Counted from the stretch's first letter, positions 46,787-57,778 are shown. The stretch: DNA of 64,000 nt from Impatiens glandulifera (GCF_907164915.1 NC_061867.1:38486338-38550337), one strand, 5' to 3'. The notes: generated from the sequence alone by a model not told the origin. Translations and numbers: made by a program.

Positions 46787-49624
46787 TTAAGACTTGGATG
46801 ATCCCCCCTTGTCTTGCTCCTTTTCCAGTTCTTTGTCCAGACGTTTCCTTGCTTCTTCTATTCTTGCTCTGTGCTCTCTAGCACGTCTGTCAGCATCGAT
46901 TACCAAACCGGCCCATACACTTGAATGACCGGGGACCTTTTTCCTGAGATTGAAGTTGGCGCAAATTGGTTTTGGCGGTGGACGAGGTGGAACAGTCAAG
47001 GGTCTGCAGCTTGGAGTTGCGGTGGATTCTCCGGTTGACCTTCTTTTCCGTCTGTTGAGTTCCTCCGAGTCTTCTTCCTCTTCTTCATCCAGCGGTTCCG
47101 CATTCAGTCCAACCGGTTCGGCTGTCTTCAATTCTGCCCTTCTTATCACTTCTTTAACAGCGCTTCGTTTCTTTTTGTTCCGTGTGCTCATGGAATGAGA
47201 TGATTGACCCTGTGCCGATTCATGAGCGTTTGCCTGCTCCTCTTCATTACATTGTTGGGCTAGCTCATGATCCTTGTCTTCCAGTTCCTTCTGAACCCGT
47301 TCTCTTTCAATTTCTTCTTCTTGCAGCTTCCGTGCGGTTTCAGCATCTTTCTCGATTTGGGTTTGGGTTGAGCCGACTTGAACTTTTGACAATTCACCGA
47401 TCTGGATTGCCATGGCTTGCAGCATATCCAAAAGTGGAGCGGTTGCGGTTTTGACAGACTCGGAGATCATGGCTTGGACCGTTGTTTGCATTGTTGTATC
47501 CATCATAGCTTGTAGAGAGTTTACCATTTTATCTTCAGCCGCTGAGATTTTTTCTTCGGTTACCGCTTTGAAGTTCTCTAGGCATGAATCAGCTGTGTCA
47601 ACCACTGCTTGTTTGATCTGCTCGATGTCCAGAGCCTTAGCCGGTTGAGAGGCTTCTTGTTCTCGGTTTTCAGAAGTGCCAGTTGTTTCCCCATTTAGAA
47701 ATAGAGGCCTACTTTGATATTGCTCGGGATTGTTGAATTGGCGTTTGCAAGTATCCCACCATTTCTTATCAAGGCGTTCGAAGCTTTGCACAAGCCGTTC
47801 TCGTACCCCAATAAATCGCTCCGCCATCTTCATTTCAATCTGTTCCAGCTCCTTTCCTTTGATTTCTTGAAAGGCATTCTCAACTGCCTGTAGCCGCACG
47901 TTTTCGAGAAGTACCGGAGCTTTGGAAAACGCCGGTTGGATCAATTGGGTGTTAGCCAACTCGAGTGCCTGTTCTTCTAGCTGGACGAGAGCGTCCCATT
48001 GCTTGTTTCCACTGAAACCTGGAAGCATGTCAGATAATTTGGTCTCTGTCCGGAGCTTCACCCACCGCATATATGGAGCTAGTGCCTCACTTGCACCTTT
48101 GTTCATATCTTGGATGAATTCATCGAACAACTCATTTTCTTGCTCTAAAGTATATGGGTATTCTTCTCCGGTTGTGGCTTCAGTCTGAGGGTCGATCTGC
48201 AGTGTGCCCGTTCCGGTTTCAGTCGGTTCTTCAATCAAAATGCCCTTGCCTTTATCTGCCTGAGTAGTACCTTCTGGAGCTGCCTTGTCTCCTGCGGAAC
48301 CGGAAGGTTCCCTTTCTTCAATGTTTTCCTCCTGAGCCGGAGGTGCTGTTTCTGTTGACTTGGTCGTCTCATCGACCGGTTGGATTTCTGGTTGATCAGG
48401 CACTTCAACCTGATTTTCTGGTTTCCGACGACTAGAGACGTCGTCTTCTTCGGTTTCTCTAGTGATCTCCTGGACCACATTCTGAATAGCTTCAGACGTA
48501 TTCAAGCCCACTTCGGCTAATACTTCATCGGCTTGCTTGCTTGGGGACTTGGAGGTTGCAGATTGAACAATTTCTTCTGCTTCCTCCTTAGAATTTGACT
48601 TGTTCTCCTCGCTCCCCGAAGATTCGGTTTGCTTTGGAGAATCAGATGGAATAGGAGTTGGAACAACGGTGTTAATGGGAATTGGTTGGAATACCTCTGC
48701 GGTTCTTTCAGGAGGATTGTCTGAGGAGAGCGTTCTCTCGGAGTCCGCCGGTTTCTTCGAGCTCTTCTTTGCTGATACCTTCTTCCTCCTTTTCGGTTCT
48801 GGTTGAGCTTCTGCCTCAACCGCTTTTCTGGACGGTTTCTTTTGTCGTTTTTCTTCTTCAACCGGAACCGATGAGCTGGCTCCCTTGGATGACTTTGATT
48901 TTGAGATTTTTGGCTTGATCGTCTTCTCCGGTTTCTCTGCCACTGACTCAGAGTCAAGGATGTTGGATATCGGAAGCGGTACGCCTTCACCTAGTTCCAC
49001 ATTCAGGAACTCAAGAATCTTCACGATTTGCATAGCATAGGCCTGCACCCGGCCTTCTTTCTTGATTACCATTTGACAGAACTCTTCGTATAGCACGTAA
49101 CCCCAGTCCACCTTATCGTTGCGGACGATGGCTAACAACATTCTTAGCTTAAACTTTGTAAGATTGTCGAAGTTACCTCCTTTTCCTTGGAGCGATTTGG
49201 AGATGATGGTCACCAGCCATTTGTATTCCGGTTTCAACTTAATTTTCCGGCTGTTGTGGAGCACCAGGTCCTGACCTGAAAGAGATACAACCAACCGGGC
49301 AGCATTTGATTCTGCGTCGGTTAAGTCGAACTTTAGGTCCGAACCAGTGTTAGGCAGACCGAGAGCCTCCGCGAAAATTTCTTCAGTTATAAGAACCGTC
49401 TTCCCGTTGACGGTAGCCGATACTTTTCTTTTTAACAGTGTCGCCGTCGCCAAGAACTCCGTCACCGCCGCCGGGTAGAGGGTGAACGGACCAGAGAGGA
49501 ACTTCTCCAACCCAGAATCTCGAAGGAGTTGAAGAACAGCTTTGTTCTTGTCTTCAGCGTGCTGGTCGATGTCTTCAAAATCAACTTGCAGCATCCATTG
49601 AAACGGGGCTTTGCCTAGATCCAT
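46787..49624 (-). CDS. element B extra ORF3, 945 aa, paralogous N-domain plus coiled-coil tail
   Basis: Function unknown. Residues about 10-210 match the domain of ORF1 and ORF2: VDFEDID, DSGLEKFLSG, ITEEIFAEALGLPNTG, KLKPEYKWLVTIISKSL, LLAIVRNDKVDWGYVLYEEF, MQIVKILEFL. Next comes a basic, lysine/serine-rich stretch (KPKISKSKSSKG, PKRRKKVSAKKSSKK) that could serve as a nuclear signal, then an acidic/serine-rich linker, a helical region (about 500-650) and a long charged coiled coil (about 760-860). A proline run (TVPPRPPPKP) follows. No signal peptide or membrane segment is evident, which argues against an envelope protein. The N-terminal domain resembles the plant-transposon-associated domain often named putative plant transposon protein; that name is from memory. 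The gene has its own TATA box 115 bp upstream. Confidence 0.85.
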   Translation of the reverse strand: MDLGKAPFQWMLQVDFEDIDQHAEDKNKAVLQLLRDSGLEKFLSGPFTLYPAAVTEFLATATLLKRKVSATVNGKTVLITEEIFAEALGLPNTGSDLKFDLTDAESNAARLVVSLSGQDLVLHNSRKIKLKPEYKWLVTIISKSLQGKGGNFDNLTKFKLRMLLAIVRNDKVDWGYVLYEEFCQMVIKKEGRVQAYAMQIVKILEFLNVELGEGVPLPISNILDSESVAEKPEKTIKPKISKSKSSKGASSSVPVEEEKRQKKPSRKAVEAEAQPEPKRRKKVSAKKSSKKPADSERTLSSDNPPERTAEVFQPIPINTVVPTPIPSDSPKQTESSGSEENKSNSKEEAEEIVQSATSKSPSKQADEVLAEVGLNTSEAIQNVVQEITRETEEDDVSSRRKPENQVEVPDQPEIQPVDETTKSTETAPPAQEENIEEREPSGSAGDKAAPEGTTQADKGKGILIEEPTETGTGTLQIDPQTEATTGEEYPYTLEQENELFDEFIQDMNKGASEALAPYMRWVKLRTETKLSDMLPGFSGNKQWDALVQLEEQALELANTQLIQPAFSKAPVLLENVRLQAVENAFQEIKGKELEQIEMKMAERFIGVRERLVQSFERLDKKWWDTCKRQFNNPEQYQSRPLFLNGETTGTSENREQEASQPAKALDIEQIKQAVVDTADSCLENFKAVTEEKISAAEDKMVNSLQAMMDTTMQTTVQAMISESVKTATAPLLDMLQAMAIQIGELSKVQVGSTQTQIEKDAETARKLQEEEIERERVQKELEDKDHELAQQCNEEEQANAHESAQGQSSHSMSTRNKKKRSAVKEVIRRAELKTAEPVGLNAEPLDEEEEEDSEELNRRKRRSTGESTATPSCRPLTVPPRPPPKPICANFNLRKKVPGHSSVWAGLVIDADRRAREHRARIEEARKRLDKELEKEQDKGGSSKS

Positions 49625-50139
49625 TGATGATTTTTGAGAGAGAGATGAAGATTGATGATGATCGGAGAGAGAGAGTCTTTGAAGTTCTGGAAATCTTTAG
49701 AGAGAGAAAGCGCATGTGTTAAATGAACTGTCTTGAGTTTATATAGATGGCGGTTCCAGGCAGTTTTGAAGATGAACCGTCACTTTGGAGTTTTTGGCGC
49801 TAATTTTCCCTCCAAAAGTTACTGCCGTAACTTTAGGCGGTAAAGGCTGATTTTGATGGGCGGTAAATTTTGAAAGGTAAAACCATGGGCGGTTATGATT
49901 TTCAGATTTTTCATTTTTGCTTGAGATTCCGGTTTCTGTTACATCTTGTTAACTGGAAATTGTTAAGTTAACTTTAAGTTTGAGTATGTAAGTTTAAAAG
50001 ACCGGAATGAGGACGAGAAACCGAAAGCTTTAATATTTCATTAATGCAAGAATAGAGAAATACATAGGAGCGGTTCTGGTCGTACAACAAAATGACCAGA
50101 AACCGGAAAGTAGAAGTAGGGAGACAGAGGGATTTAATC
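49625..50139 (-). promoter_or_regulatory. spacer and candidate promoter of element B ORF3
   Basis: - strand CTATATAAAC at 49738-49746 lies about 115 bp before the ATG at 49624. It is followed by a CT-rich leader (TCTCTCTCTCCGATC). This is the layout of a plant RNA polymerase II core promoter. No open frame. Confidence 0.6.
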
Positions 50140-50895
50140 CTAGGTGAACCAGTCTCCTTCCATCATCCTCACATACCAATTTTCAAAGGTGTTTTCAGGT
50201 GATCGTTCCTCAATCCTTGATATCCACCTGTGCATCATGATCGTGGTGAGGGTGTTGGATGGTCCAACCGGAACACCGGTTCCGAGATTGCGACGTTTGG
50301 ACATAAGAAACCGGGTGATCTGAGGGGCGTAGCTGATCTTTCCCCTCTTACCGGTCATAAGCAGCTTCAGCTTATTGAAAAGATATGATGACCAGTTGAT
50401 GTCGGTTTTACGGATGATGGCTATCATGATGTCGAATGCCTCCCGACTGTAGTTTTGGTTTGGCATTCGGCCTATGATAGACCGTTGAACCAAGTCGTGC
50501 AGGACTTGGTAGTGAGGAGCAATATCCTCTTTCTTCCCACAGTCCTTAATCGGAGTGTTGGAGGAGGAGAAGATCTGGAAGAAGTCTTCCTTAGTCGGTA
50601 GGAATGGCGTAGGAAAGTCAGAAAAACCTTCGGTAGGAAGGTGGAAGAAGGTGGCGAATTCCTCCTCAGAAAACTGGAGGAATTGACCATCGATGATGGT
50701 GCGAATGCTACCATCATCCAGAACGTGACCGTTGTTAAAGAATTCGTACACCTCCTCTTCGAGAATGGTGTCCGAACCCTTAAGAAAACCTTTCAAACCA
50801 GAAACTATGACATGCTGAAAAATGCCTTCATAGTAAATACTTTCCTTGATATCCTCAAAATCGATAATAAGAGTGTTTCTTAATTCAGCAGACAT
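50140..50895 (-). CDS. element B extra ORF2, 251 aa
   Basis: Function unknown; consists almost only of the domain shared with ORF1 and ORF3: IIDFEDIKES, VSGLKGFLKG, FSEEEFATFFHLPTEGFSD, HYQVLHDLVQRS, FDIMIAIIRKTDINWSSYLF, ISYAPQITRFLMS. The C-terminus ends MMEGDWFT. The ATG at 50895 (context ATCACCATG) is chosen; a reading further upstream would need a TTG start. No signal peptide or membrane helix. It could be a gag-like or nucleic-acid-associated accessory protein, but nothing in the sequence shows its activity. Confidence 0.8.
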   Translation of the reverse strand: MSAELRNTLIIDFEDIKESIYYEGIFQHVIVSGLKGFLKGSDTILEEEVYEFFNNGHVLDDGSIRTIIDGQFLQFSEEEFATFFHLPTEGFSDFPTPFLPTKEDFFQIFSSSNTPIKDCGKKEDIAPHYQVLHDLVQRSIIGRMPNQNYSREAFDIMIAIIRKTDINWSSYLFNKLKLLMTGKRGKISYAPQITRFLMSKRRNLGTGVPVGPSNTLTTIMMHRWISRIEERSPENTFENWYVRMMEGDWFT

Positions 50896-51315
50896 GGTGA
50901 TGAACAATGAAGAAGGCTTAGGAGAGTTCTTGAGCTTTTGAATTCTTAGAGAGAGGGATGCTTGAAGGCGTGGTTTGAGAGATGAAGATTGAACTCCTTT
51001 TTATAGCCTGGAATGAATGATAGCATTTAATGCAAGGATTTAAAATTGTAGCCGTTTATGCTTAGGTATTAATAATTTTGTGGTTTTCCAAGAGAATAAA
51101 AGCATGTATTGTCAAATCAATTCAGGCATGCTTTTGATACTGAGAATTTATGTTTCCAAGAAGGGAATGATTTGCTTTGATACGGCGCATTTAATGTTGT
51201 AGATTTTGATTTGGAAGAAAGAGAAATCTATTTCATTAATTAAAGTACAGAAACCGGTGGTACAACAGAATACCGGTTTTGTAAGGAAAAGAGAAAGACA
51301 AAAGAAAGGACAGGT
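50896..51315 (-). promoter_or_regulatory. spacer and candidate promoter of element B ORF2
   Basis: - strand GGCTATAAAAAGGAG (TATA at 50998-51006) is about 105 bp before the ATG, with a leader rich in C, T and A. The TATA surroundings resemble the LTR's own GCTATAAAAGGAAG. Confidence 0.6.
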
Positions 51316-52068
51316 TTAGACGTTCGATGATTCAGCTGTTTGAGCCTCAGCCGCTTCAATTCTTCTCGCCTTAACCGCTTCCCATCGGTCGATCATCTCC
51401 TGCACTCGTTCTTTGGTGAGCACATGCCTTGGATGCAGAGTGACGAACGCTCCAGAATGGATCTCCAGACTTGCGCAGAAACCGCTCAGCTGAGGAGCGT
51501 ATCCGGTTTTGTTGGAGAGAATCATCCTCTTCAGGTTGCTGAAGATGATCCAGGACCAGTTGACCGGTGTCCCAACCGTTACAGCTATCATCATCTCGAA
51601 AACCCTCTGAGTGTAGTAGTAACTTTTCTCTCTGCATAACACAGATTTTCCCAGAATCTCGCAGAGAATCTGGTACTTTTGAGAAAGTTTACTCTTAGCA
51701 CCCCAGGGCTTAACTGGGATGTTAGATCCAGAAAACCGGCGACACATTTCTTCCATTGTCACCGATGAATACGTTAGGTCGGTTACCCCTTCATTGGGTA
51801 AACCGCAGTAGACAGCGAAATCCGTCTCGCTGAAAAGGAATTTTTGGCCGTAAACCTGTGCAACGAGTATCTCTCGATGCACTTCTTTCACGGTTTCGAA
51901 CAGTTCTTCGACTACAAGGTAGTCGATGATAAACCTGTTCTCAAGGAAACTTCTTAGCCCGCTCCTTTCAATGGCTAAGAACATCTCCTTGACTTCATGG
52001 TCCTCATACTGATAGATTGATTCAAAATCTGCCAGTAGGATCTTCTTGGCTAAAGGGTTGGAGTTCAT
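51316..52068 (-). CDS. element B extra ORF1, 250 aa
   Basis: Function unknown; same domain as ORF2 and ORF3: LLADFESIYQYED, RSGLRSFLEN, FSETDFAVYCGLPNEGVTD, FSGSNIPVKPWGAKSKLSQ, KYQILCEILGKSV, FEMMIAVTVGTPVNWSWIIF, GYAPQLSGFC. It ends with a short alanine/glutamate-rich helix. The ATG at 52068 is the first in frame after the leader. First of three tandem paralogues downstream of pol. No membrane segment. Confidence 0.8.
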   Translation of the reverse strand: MNSNPLAKKILLADFESIYQYEDHEVKEMFLAIERSGLRSFLENRFIIDYLVVEELFETVKEVHREILVAQVYGQKFLFSETDFAVYCGLPNEGVTDLTYSSVTMEEMCRRFSGSNIPVKPWGAKSKLSQKYQILCEILGKSVLCREKSYYYTQRVFEMMIAVTVGTPVNWSWIIFSNLKRMILSNKTGYAPQLSGFCASLEIHSGAFVTLHPRHVLTKERVQEMIDRWEAVKARRIEAAEAQTAESSNV

Positions 52069-52770
52069 GTTTGTTTGTGAGAGAGAAAGGGTGGTTTTAT
52101 CTCAAGGATGATTCTTGTGAATAGTAAACTTGTGATGTTTTGACAGGGATTAAGCATGGTTTATATAGCCCGTGGATTCGGCTTAGTATTAAATGAAGTT
52201 AAGCATGCCTGATGATGTCATTGCCTATTAAATAGACTTAACTTGTTGAAGTAACTAATGGTTATTTCCAAGGTAAATCTAATAATTACTAAGATAGCAA
52301 TGATGAAAAATATCTATTGACAAGATGTAAGTTTCCCTCTCTTGATGATGGACACATGTCGTCATCTCGATTATGGGAAACTTGTTTTTAATTAATCACA
52401 GGCTTCATTTATCAAAGCATGCACGAAAACTCGGTTAGTCATCTCAGGTTAACCGGAAAAATTCATTTCATCAGATCAGAGTGCATGCGTACTAATCGGT
52501 TTTCCATGACCGGTTTTAGTAGGATAATTCCGTTTTATGAAAAATAGTTGATTGATATCAACAATTGTTCAATTTTGGATTTATCTTATCCACTTCAACC
52601 TGGTTATTTCAACCGTTAAGTAAACATACATTTGATTTGAAATAATGAAGTAGTCGGGCATAACCGGAGTTTTCCTCCCGGTTAGCATGTTTGATTTTAT
52701 TAATGGCCTATTAAACTGAGAAGCTTTAGCTTCTCCCTGAACACATATCCCGGTTTTACATGCATCATGA
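52069..52770 (-). promoter_or_regulatory. spacer between pol and ORF1 with candidate promoter
   Basis: - strand GGCTATATAAACC (TATA at 52160-52168) lies about 95 bp before the ATG at 52068, followed by a leader ending TCTCTCTCACAAACAAAC. The remaining ~600 bp toward pol contain no frame and could hold upstream promoter sequence; CCGGTT occurs repeatedly. Confidence 0.6.
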
Positions 52771-55700
52771 TTATATCAATTGATTTAAATTAGTAAGACC
52801 CAGAATATTTCGAAAATGTGAAAACTTAGCTTCCTGTAGCGGTTTCGTGAAGATGTCCGCTACTTGTTGCTCGGTTGACACATATTCCAGCCGGATGTGT
52901 TTCTCCTGAACATGCTCCCGGATGAAATGATGTCGAATGTCGATATGCTTCGTTCTTGAGTGCAACACCGGATTGTATGTAATCGCTATGGCGCTGGTGT
53001 TGTCACAGAAGATAGGAGACTCCTTTGCTTCTATTCCGAAGTCCCTGAGTTGCTGTTGGATCCAGAGGAGTTGTGCACAGCAGCTTCCAGCCGCTAAGTA
53101 CTCCGCCTCTGCGGTTGACGTTGCAACGGACGTTTGCTTCTTGCTGCTCCAGGTAACTAACCGGTCACCCAGAAACTGACAGGTTCCACTTGTACTCTTT
53201 CTGTCGATTTTGCATCCCGCGTAATCGGCATCGGAATAGCTTATTAGATTGAAGCTCGAGTCCTTTGGATACCAGAGTCCCACTTCTTGAGTTCCCTTTA
53301 GATATTTTAAGATTCTCTTAGCCGCCGTATAATGAGATTGCTTTGGGTTTGCTTGAAACCTCCCGCATACTCCAACCGCAAACAGAATGTCAGGTCGGCT
53401 AGCTGTGAGATATAACAGCGAACCGATCATTCCTCGATATGCTGTGATGTCAACCGCTTGACCATCATCATCTTTGTCCAGCTTCACGGAAGGACTCATT
53501 GGCGTAGCCGCTTCGGCACAAGTATCCATCCCAAATCTCTTCAGCAATTCGGATGTATACTTCGGTTGGCTGATAAAGATTCCGGCTTCCAACTGCTTAA
53601 CCTGAAGTCCTAGAAAGAAACTCATTTCCCCCATCATACTCATTTGAAATCTATCAGTCATCATTTTCGAAAATTTGTCGCATAACTTTGGATCGGTTGA
53701 CCCGAATATGATGTCATCAACATAAATTTGAACAAGTAAAATTTGCTCATTTCTTTCAAATTTAAATAAGGTTTTATCTACTGAACCGATTGTAAATTTG
53801 TGATCAAAAAGAAATTGAGTCAAAGTATCGTACCAAGCTCTTGGTGCTTGTTTCAAACCGTAAAGGGCTTTATTCAGCCGGTAAACGTGATTTTCATGTT
53901 CTGAATTTTTGAAACCTGGAGGTTGATTAACATACACCTCTTCATTTACTTTACCGTTTAGAAAAGCGCTTTTTACATCCATTTGATAAACTTTAAACTT
54001 TTTGAAAGCTGCATATGCTAAAAATATTCTAATGGCCTCAAGTCTAGCTACAGGTGCAAATGATTCTTCAAAATCAATGCCTTCTTCCTGTTTATATCCT
54101 TGAGCCACTAACCTGGCTTTGTTCCTCGTAACTAAACCGTTTTCATCGAGTTTATTTCTGAATACCCATCGTGTGCCTATAACCGGTTTATTTTTCGGTC
54201 TAGGAACTAGATACCAGACTTTATTTCTCTCAAACTCGTTTAATTCCTCTTGCATTGCCAAGATCCAATCTGGATCTGACGGTGCTTCATCCACCTTTTT
54301 CGGCTCAATTTGTGATATGAAAGCAGAGTTTCCATAGTGATCCAAATTTTGTTGCCTAGTTCGGACGGGTGAGGATATGTTACCTATTACTAGCTCAAGA
54401 GGATGATTTTTGTTCCTTCTGAGGTTAATCCGAGACGTGTCTACCAAGCTTTCGGCTGGCTGATCAAGGTTAGACTGATCGGTAGGTTGAACAGAGTCAG
54501 ACCGACCGATTTCTTCAGTGGAAACTGAAGCGTCAACTTTCTGCGGTAAAGCAGCTTGATCAGGTTGAATTTCAACATCGACCGCTTGGTCCTTGACAAA
54601 GCGTCTAAAAACCGGAACCTCGTCTTCATCATCAGAATAGATATTGAAATTTTCCATTCTGTTGTGAAGGTCGAAGGGTAATGCAGTGCTTCGCTCAACC
54701 GATTCATCGAAAACAACGTGTGCGGTTTCTTCAACTGTTAAAGTCCTAGTATTATATACTCGGTATGCTTTACTTACAGCTGAATATCCCAACATTATTC
54801 CCTCATCGGATTTAGCATCAAATGCGGTCAAGTACTTCTTGCCGTTATTGTGAACAAGACATTTACTACCAAAAATTCGAAAGTACCGTACATTTGGAAT
54901 TTTATCAAAATAAATTTCAAAAGGAGTTTTCGAAAACCGTTTAGTCACAAGAGATCGATTTTGTGTATAACAAGCAGTGTTGATAGCTTCAGCCCAAAAC
55001 TTTTGAGCTATACCCGAATCGGCTATCATTGACCTTGCGGCTTCCTTGAGAGTTCGGTTTCTTCTCTCAGCCAGGCCGTTTTGTTGAGGAGTTCTGGCAC
55101 TAGACAACTCGTGCCTAATACCGGAATCATCAAGAAAAGTAGTTAAGTTGCTATTAATGAATTCAGTTCCTCTATCACTTCTAATTTTGTTTACTCGAAT
55201 AGACTTTTCATTTTGTATTCTCAAAATCAGTTTAATCAAGTTTGAAGCAGCGTGATTTTTAGAAGCTAGAAAAGTAACCCAAGTAAATTTAGAATAATCA
55301 TCAATAACTACCATAGTATAATGCATGCCTCCTAGGCTAGTTACTCTAACCGGACCAAACAAGTCCATATGCAGCAGTTCCAAACATCTTTCAGATTGAT
55401 AGTTTCCTTTACTTTTAAAAGATGATTTCACTTGTTTTCCCATTTGACATGCAGCACATACTTTATCTTTTGAAAATTTAACATTTGGAAAACCATGAAC
55501 TAGTTCCTTGGAACAGATAAAGTTAATCGTTTTGAAATTCAAGTGGTTTAACCGTTTATGCCAAAGCCAGTTTGGATCATTTCCGGCTATCATACACACA
55601 GGTTTTTCGAGATCTGTTTTCCAGTTTACTTTGTAGATGTTTCCTATTCGGTTACCGGTTAACAAGATTTCATCATTTTGATTCTTGACTAAGCATGAGT

Positions 55701-56034
55701 TTTTATGAAATTCAACTTTATAGCCCACATCACACATCTGACTTATGCTTAATAAATTGAAACTTAGCTTTTCTACCAATAACACATTATTTATGGAAAG
55801 TTCACCATGGACAATCTTACCCTTGCCCACGGTTTTACCTTTTGAGTTATCCCCAAATGTGATGAATGCTCTTGTTTCGTATTTGATGTCGGTTAGTAGC
55901 TCCTTGTTTCCGGTCATGTGCCTTGAGCATCCACTGTCCAAGTACCATTCAGAATTCTTCAACCGGTTGCTCCTCCTAACCTGCAGCAAATAATTATTTA
56001 CAACTTTTTGGTACCCATATTTAGTTGGGTCCAT
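52771..56034 (-). CDS. element B Pol polyprotein (protease, integrase, RT, RNase H), 1087 aa
   Basis: Complete copia order. Protease: [12 protein letters not shown] with the catalytic Asp at residue 33. Integrase: zinc-binding H159, H164, C193, C196, and catalytic D224, D287, E323 ([27 protein letters not shown]) with the D-35-E spacing. RT: about 620-860 with [11 protein letters not shown] and YVDD at 771-774. RNase H: about 905-1050 with [23 protein letters not shown] and the tail VADIFTKPL. All key residues are present, so the enzymes may be active. Pol starts in the +1 frame relative to gag and overlaps its end by 14 bp. How it is expressed (frameshift, spliced RNA or the ATG at 56034) is unclear. 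Confidence 0.95.
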   Translation of the reverse strand: MDPTKYGYQKVVNNYLLQVRRSNRLKNSEWYLDSGCSRHMTGNKELLTDIKYETRAFITFGDNSKGKTVGKGKIVHGELSINNVLLVEKLSFNLLSISQMCDVGYKVEFHKNSCLVKNQNDEILLTGNRIGNIYKVNWKTDLEKPVCMIAGNDPNWLWHKRLNHLNFKTINFICSKELVHGFPNVKFSKDKVCAACQMGKQVKSSFKSKGNYQSERCLELLHMDLFGPVRVTSLGGMHYTMVVIDDYSKFTWVTFLASKNHAASNLIKLILRIQNEKSIRVNKIRSDRGTEFINSNLTTFLDDSGIRHELSSARTPQQNGLAERRNRTLKEAARSMIADSGIAQKFWAEAINTACYTQNRSLVTKRFSKTPFEIYFDKIPNVRYFRIFGSKCLVHNNGKKYLTAFDAKSDEGIMLGYSAVSKAYRVYNTRTLTVEETAHVVFDESVERSTALPFDLHNRMENFNIYSDDEDEVPVFRRFVKDQAVDVEIQPDQAALPQKVDASVSTEEIGRSDSVQPTDQSNLDQPAESLVDTSRINLRRNKNHPLELVIGNISSPVRTRQQNLDHYGNSAFISQIEPKKVDEAPSDPDWILAMQEELNEFERNKVWYLVPRPKNKPVIGTRWVFRNKLDENGLVTRNKARLVAQGYKQEEGIDFEESFAPVARLEAIRIFLAYAAFKKFKVYQMDVKSAFLNGKVNEEVYVNQPPGFKNSEHENHVYRLNKALYGLKQAPRAWYDTLTQFLFDHKFTIGSVDKTLFKFERNEQILLVQIYVDDIIFGSTDPKLCDKFSKMMTDRFQMSMMGEMSFFLGLQVKQLEAGIFISQPKYTSELLKRFGMDTCAEAATPMSPSVKLDKDDDGQAVDITAYRGMIGSLLYLTASRPDILFAVGVCGRFQANPKQSHYTAAKRILKYLKGTQEVGLWYPKDSSFNLISYSDADYAGCKIDRKSTSGTCQFLGDRLVTWSSKKQTSVATSTAEAEYLAAGSCCAQLLWIQQQLRDFGIEAKESPIFCDNTSAIAITYNPVLHSRTKHIDIRHHFIREHVQEKHIRLEYVSTEQQVADIFTKPLQEAKFSHFRNILGLTNLNQLI

Positions 56035-57778
56035 GGTTGATTAGTCCCTTTGGGATCCAGACTTGAATTAGTCGGATCACTTTCCCAGTTATTGTTTTGA
56101 TAATGTTTGGCTTAACTTCTTGGTCATTGCTCAAGAATGCCTTATGTGGTGATGGACTTCGTTGATATCGGTTTTTATTATGTTTATTTGGTTTCCGGTT
56201 GGCTTTCTTTCTCTCAGGATGAAGCCATTTTTCAGATTCGTTGGGACCTACGTACTTAAGAGTTTCTTCCGGTTTTAGTTCATTTTCTGTTTGTGAACTT
56301 TTGACAAATTTTATGAACGGAAGATTATTTTTCGTTAGTTTCATCCCGTTAGACTGTTTTATTTCATTTTGTTTACTTGGATCATAACCGATACCATATC
56401 TACATTTCGGATGTCGTTTATAGTTACACATTTGTTTTACTGCTTGACGTGATCTCTCCCACGCAGCCGTAACGTACATTGCTCGCTCATCAGTTTCCAT
56501 TTCCGGTTGAACTGTCTTCTCATCATCCGAGAATAGTTCATCCGGTTCATGTGTTTTGATCTCATATATTTTATCGTTTTCATCATTTATTTGTTCGTTT
56601 TTAGTTTCTACAGATGCTGGCATATACGCAGATATATTTCTGAACTCAGCAACCATTTGGTTGAGTGCAGAAACTAGATCTTCCTTAGTAAATTCATCAG
56701 AAGAGAAATCAAATACCTCTTCATCGTTTGCCATGAAGCATGTTATTTTCTCATCACCATCTTCATTGTCGGAATATGCCCATTCACTTCCACCGTCTGA
56801 TGCAATGAGAGCTTTTTGGATCTCCTTTCCTTCATCAGCACGTTGATCATCATTTCTTCGGTAGTCGTTTCGTTGGTTATTGTTGTTTCCCCGATAATTG
56901 TTTCCTTGATAATTGTTTCCCTGATACCGGTTTCCTTGATAGTTATTCCCTTGATAGTTTCCTTCCGGTTTTCTATCATCTCTTCTTGGTTTTCTACATT
57001 CCGACTTCATGAATTTTCCGAATTTCTGGGCTAGCATCGCCATCACATCATCGGTTATTTGATCGGTGTTTTTGACTGGAGCCGGTGCGGTTGATACTGG
57101 AGCCGCCGGTTCCACCGATGTAACCAAAGCTCTTGTTGCGGTTGATGTAGATGTTTCATCTTCGATCCGAGAATTGATCTCGAACTCGTAGGCTTTCAAG
57201 TCCTCAAACACATCGTGCAGCTTCATCTGCCCAAGGGTGTTGGATTCCCTCATCACCATGGTTTTGATGTCCCACGTGCTCGGCAAGGATCTTAGAGCTT
57301 TGATTATCACTTCTCGGTTGTCGTACTTCTTTCCGAGTGTCTGAAGCTCGCTTACTACGCTGGTGAACCGGTTGCTAAATTCTTTCATATTTTCTCCCGG
57401 TTTCATCCTTATGTTCTCATACTTCTGCGTAGCCACCAAGATTTTATTTTCCTTGGTTCTTTCGTTTCCCTCGTGGATCTGGATGATCGTTTCCCAGGCT
57501 TCCTTTGCATTTTCGCACTCTGATATTTTGTTCAAAGTGTTGTTGTCTATGGCTTTATAGATGTGCCTCATGCAATGGTTGTCCAGGTTGCTTCTTCTCC
57601 GATCTTCACTTGTCCACTGGCTTTCCTCCTTGTTAATCTTGATCGGTCCTTCTTTCAGGACTCGGCTCATCTCATCATCTAGTGTTATCAGATGTAGATA
57701 CATCTGCTTCTTCCAACTGCTAAATGCTTCGCTGTTTAGCATTGGCGGCTTGTCGCTGTGAGTCATGCTTCCCACCAT
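56021..57778 (-). CDS. element B Gag, 585 aa, with truncated zinc knuckle
   Basis: Forms the virus-like particle in copia elements. Core residues about 20-200 ([59 protein letters not shown]). At 259-264 only SECRKP remains of the expected CX2CX4HX4C knuckle; the first Cys pair and His are missing, as if a short in-frame deletion occurred next to [17 protein letters not shown] repeat (274-300) follows and could bind RNA instead. An acidic segment ([17 protein letters not shown]) matches element A. It ends at GPN then TAA, as in A. The start ATG at 57778 lies 28 bp after the PBS. Confidence 0.92.
   Translation of the reverse strand: MVGSMTHSDKPPMLNSEAFSSWKKQMYLHLITLDDEMSRVLKEGPIKINKEESQWTSEDRRRSNLDNHCMRHIYKAIDNNTLNKISECENAKEAWETIIQIHEGNERTKENKILVATQKYENIRMKPGENMKEFSNRFTSVVSELQTLGKKYDNREVIIKALRSLPSTWDIKTMVMRESNTLGQMKLHDVFEDLKAYEFEINSRIEDETSTSTATRALVTSVEPAAPVSTAPAPVKNTDQITDDVMAMLAQKFGKFMKSECRKPRRDDRKPEGNYQGNNYQGNRYQGNNYQGNNYRGNNNNQRNDYRRNDDQRADEGKEIQKALIASDGGSEWAYSDNEDGDEKITCFMANDEEVFDFSSDEFTKEDLVSALNQMVAEFRNISAYMPASVETKNEQINDENDKIYEIKTHEPDELFSDDEKTVQPEMETDERAMYVTAAWERSRQAVKQMCNYKRHPKCRYGIGYDPSKQNEIKQSNGMKLTKNNLPFIKFVKSSQTENELKPEETLKYVGPNESEKWLHPERKKANRKPNKHNKNRYQRSPSPHKAFLSNDQEVKPNIIKTITGKVIRLIQVWIPKGLINHGPN

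Noticed and set aside
46787..49624. ORF3 as a retroviral-type envelope
   Set aside because: No signal peptide, membrane helix or glycoprotein-like cysteines; the N-domain matches ORF1 and ORF2 instead.
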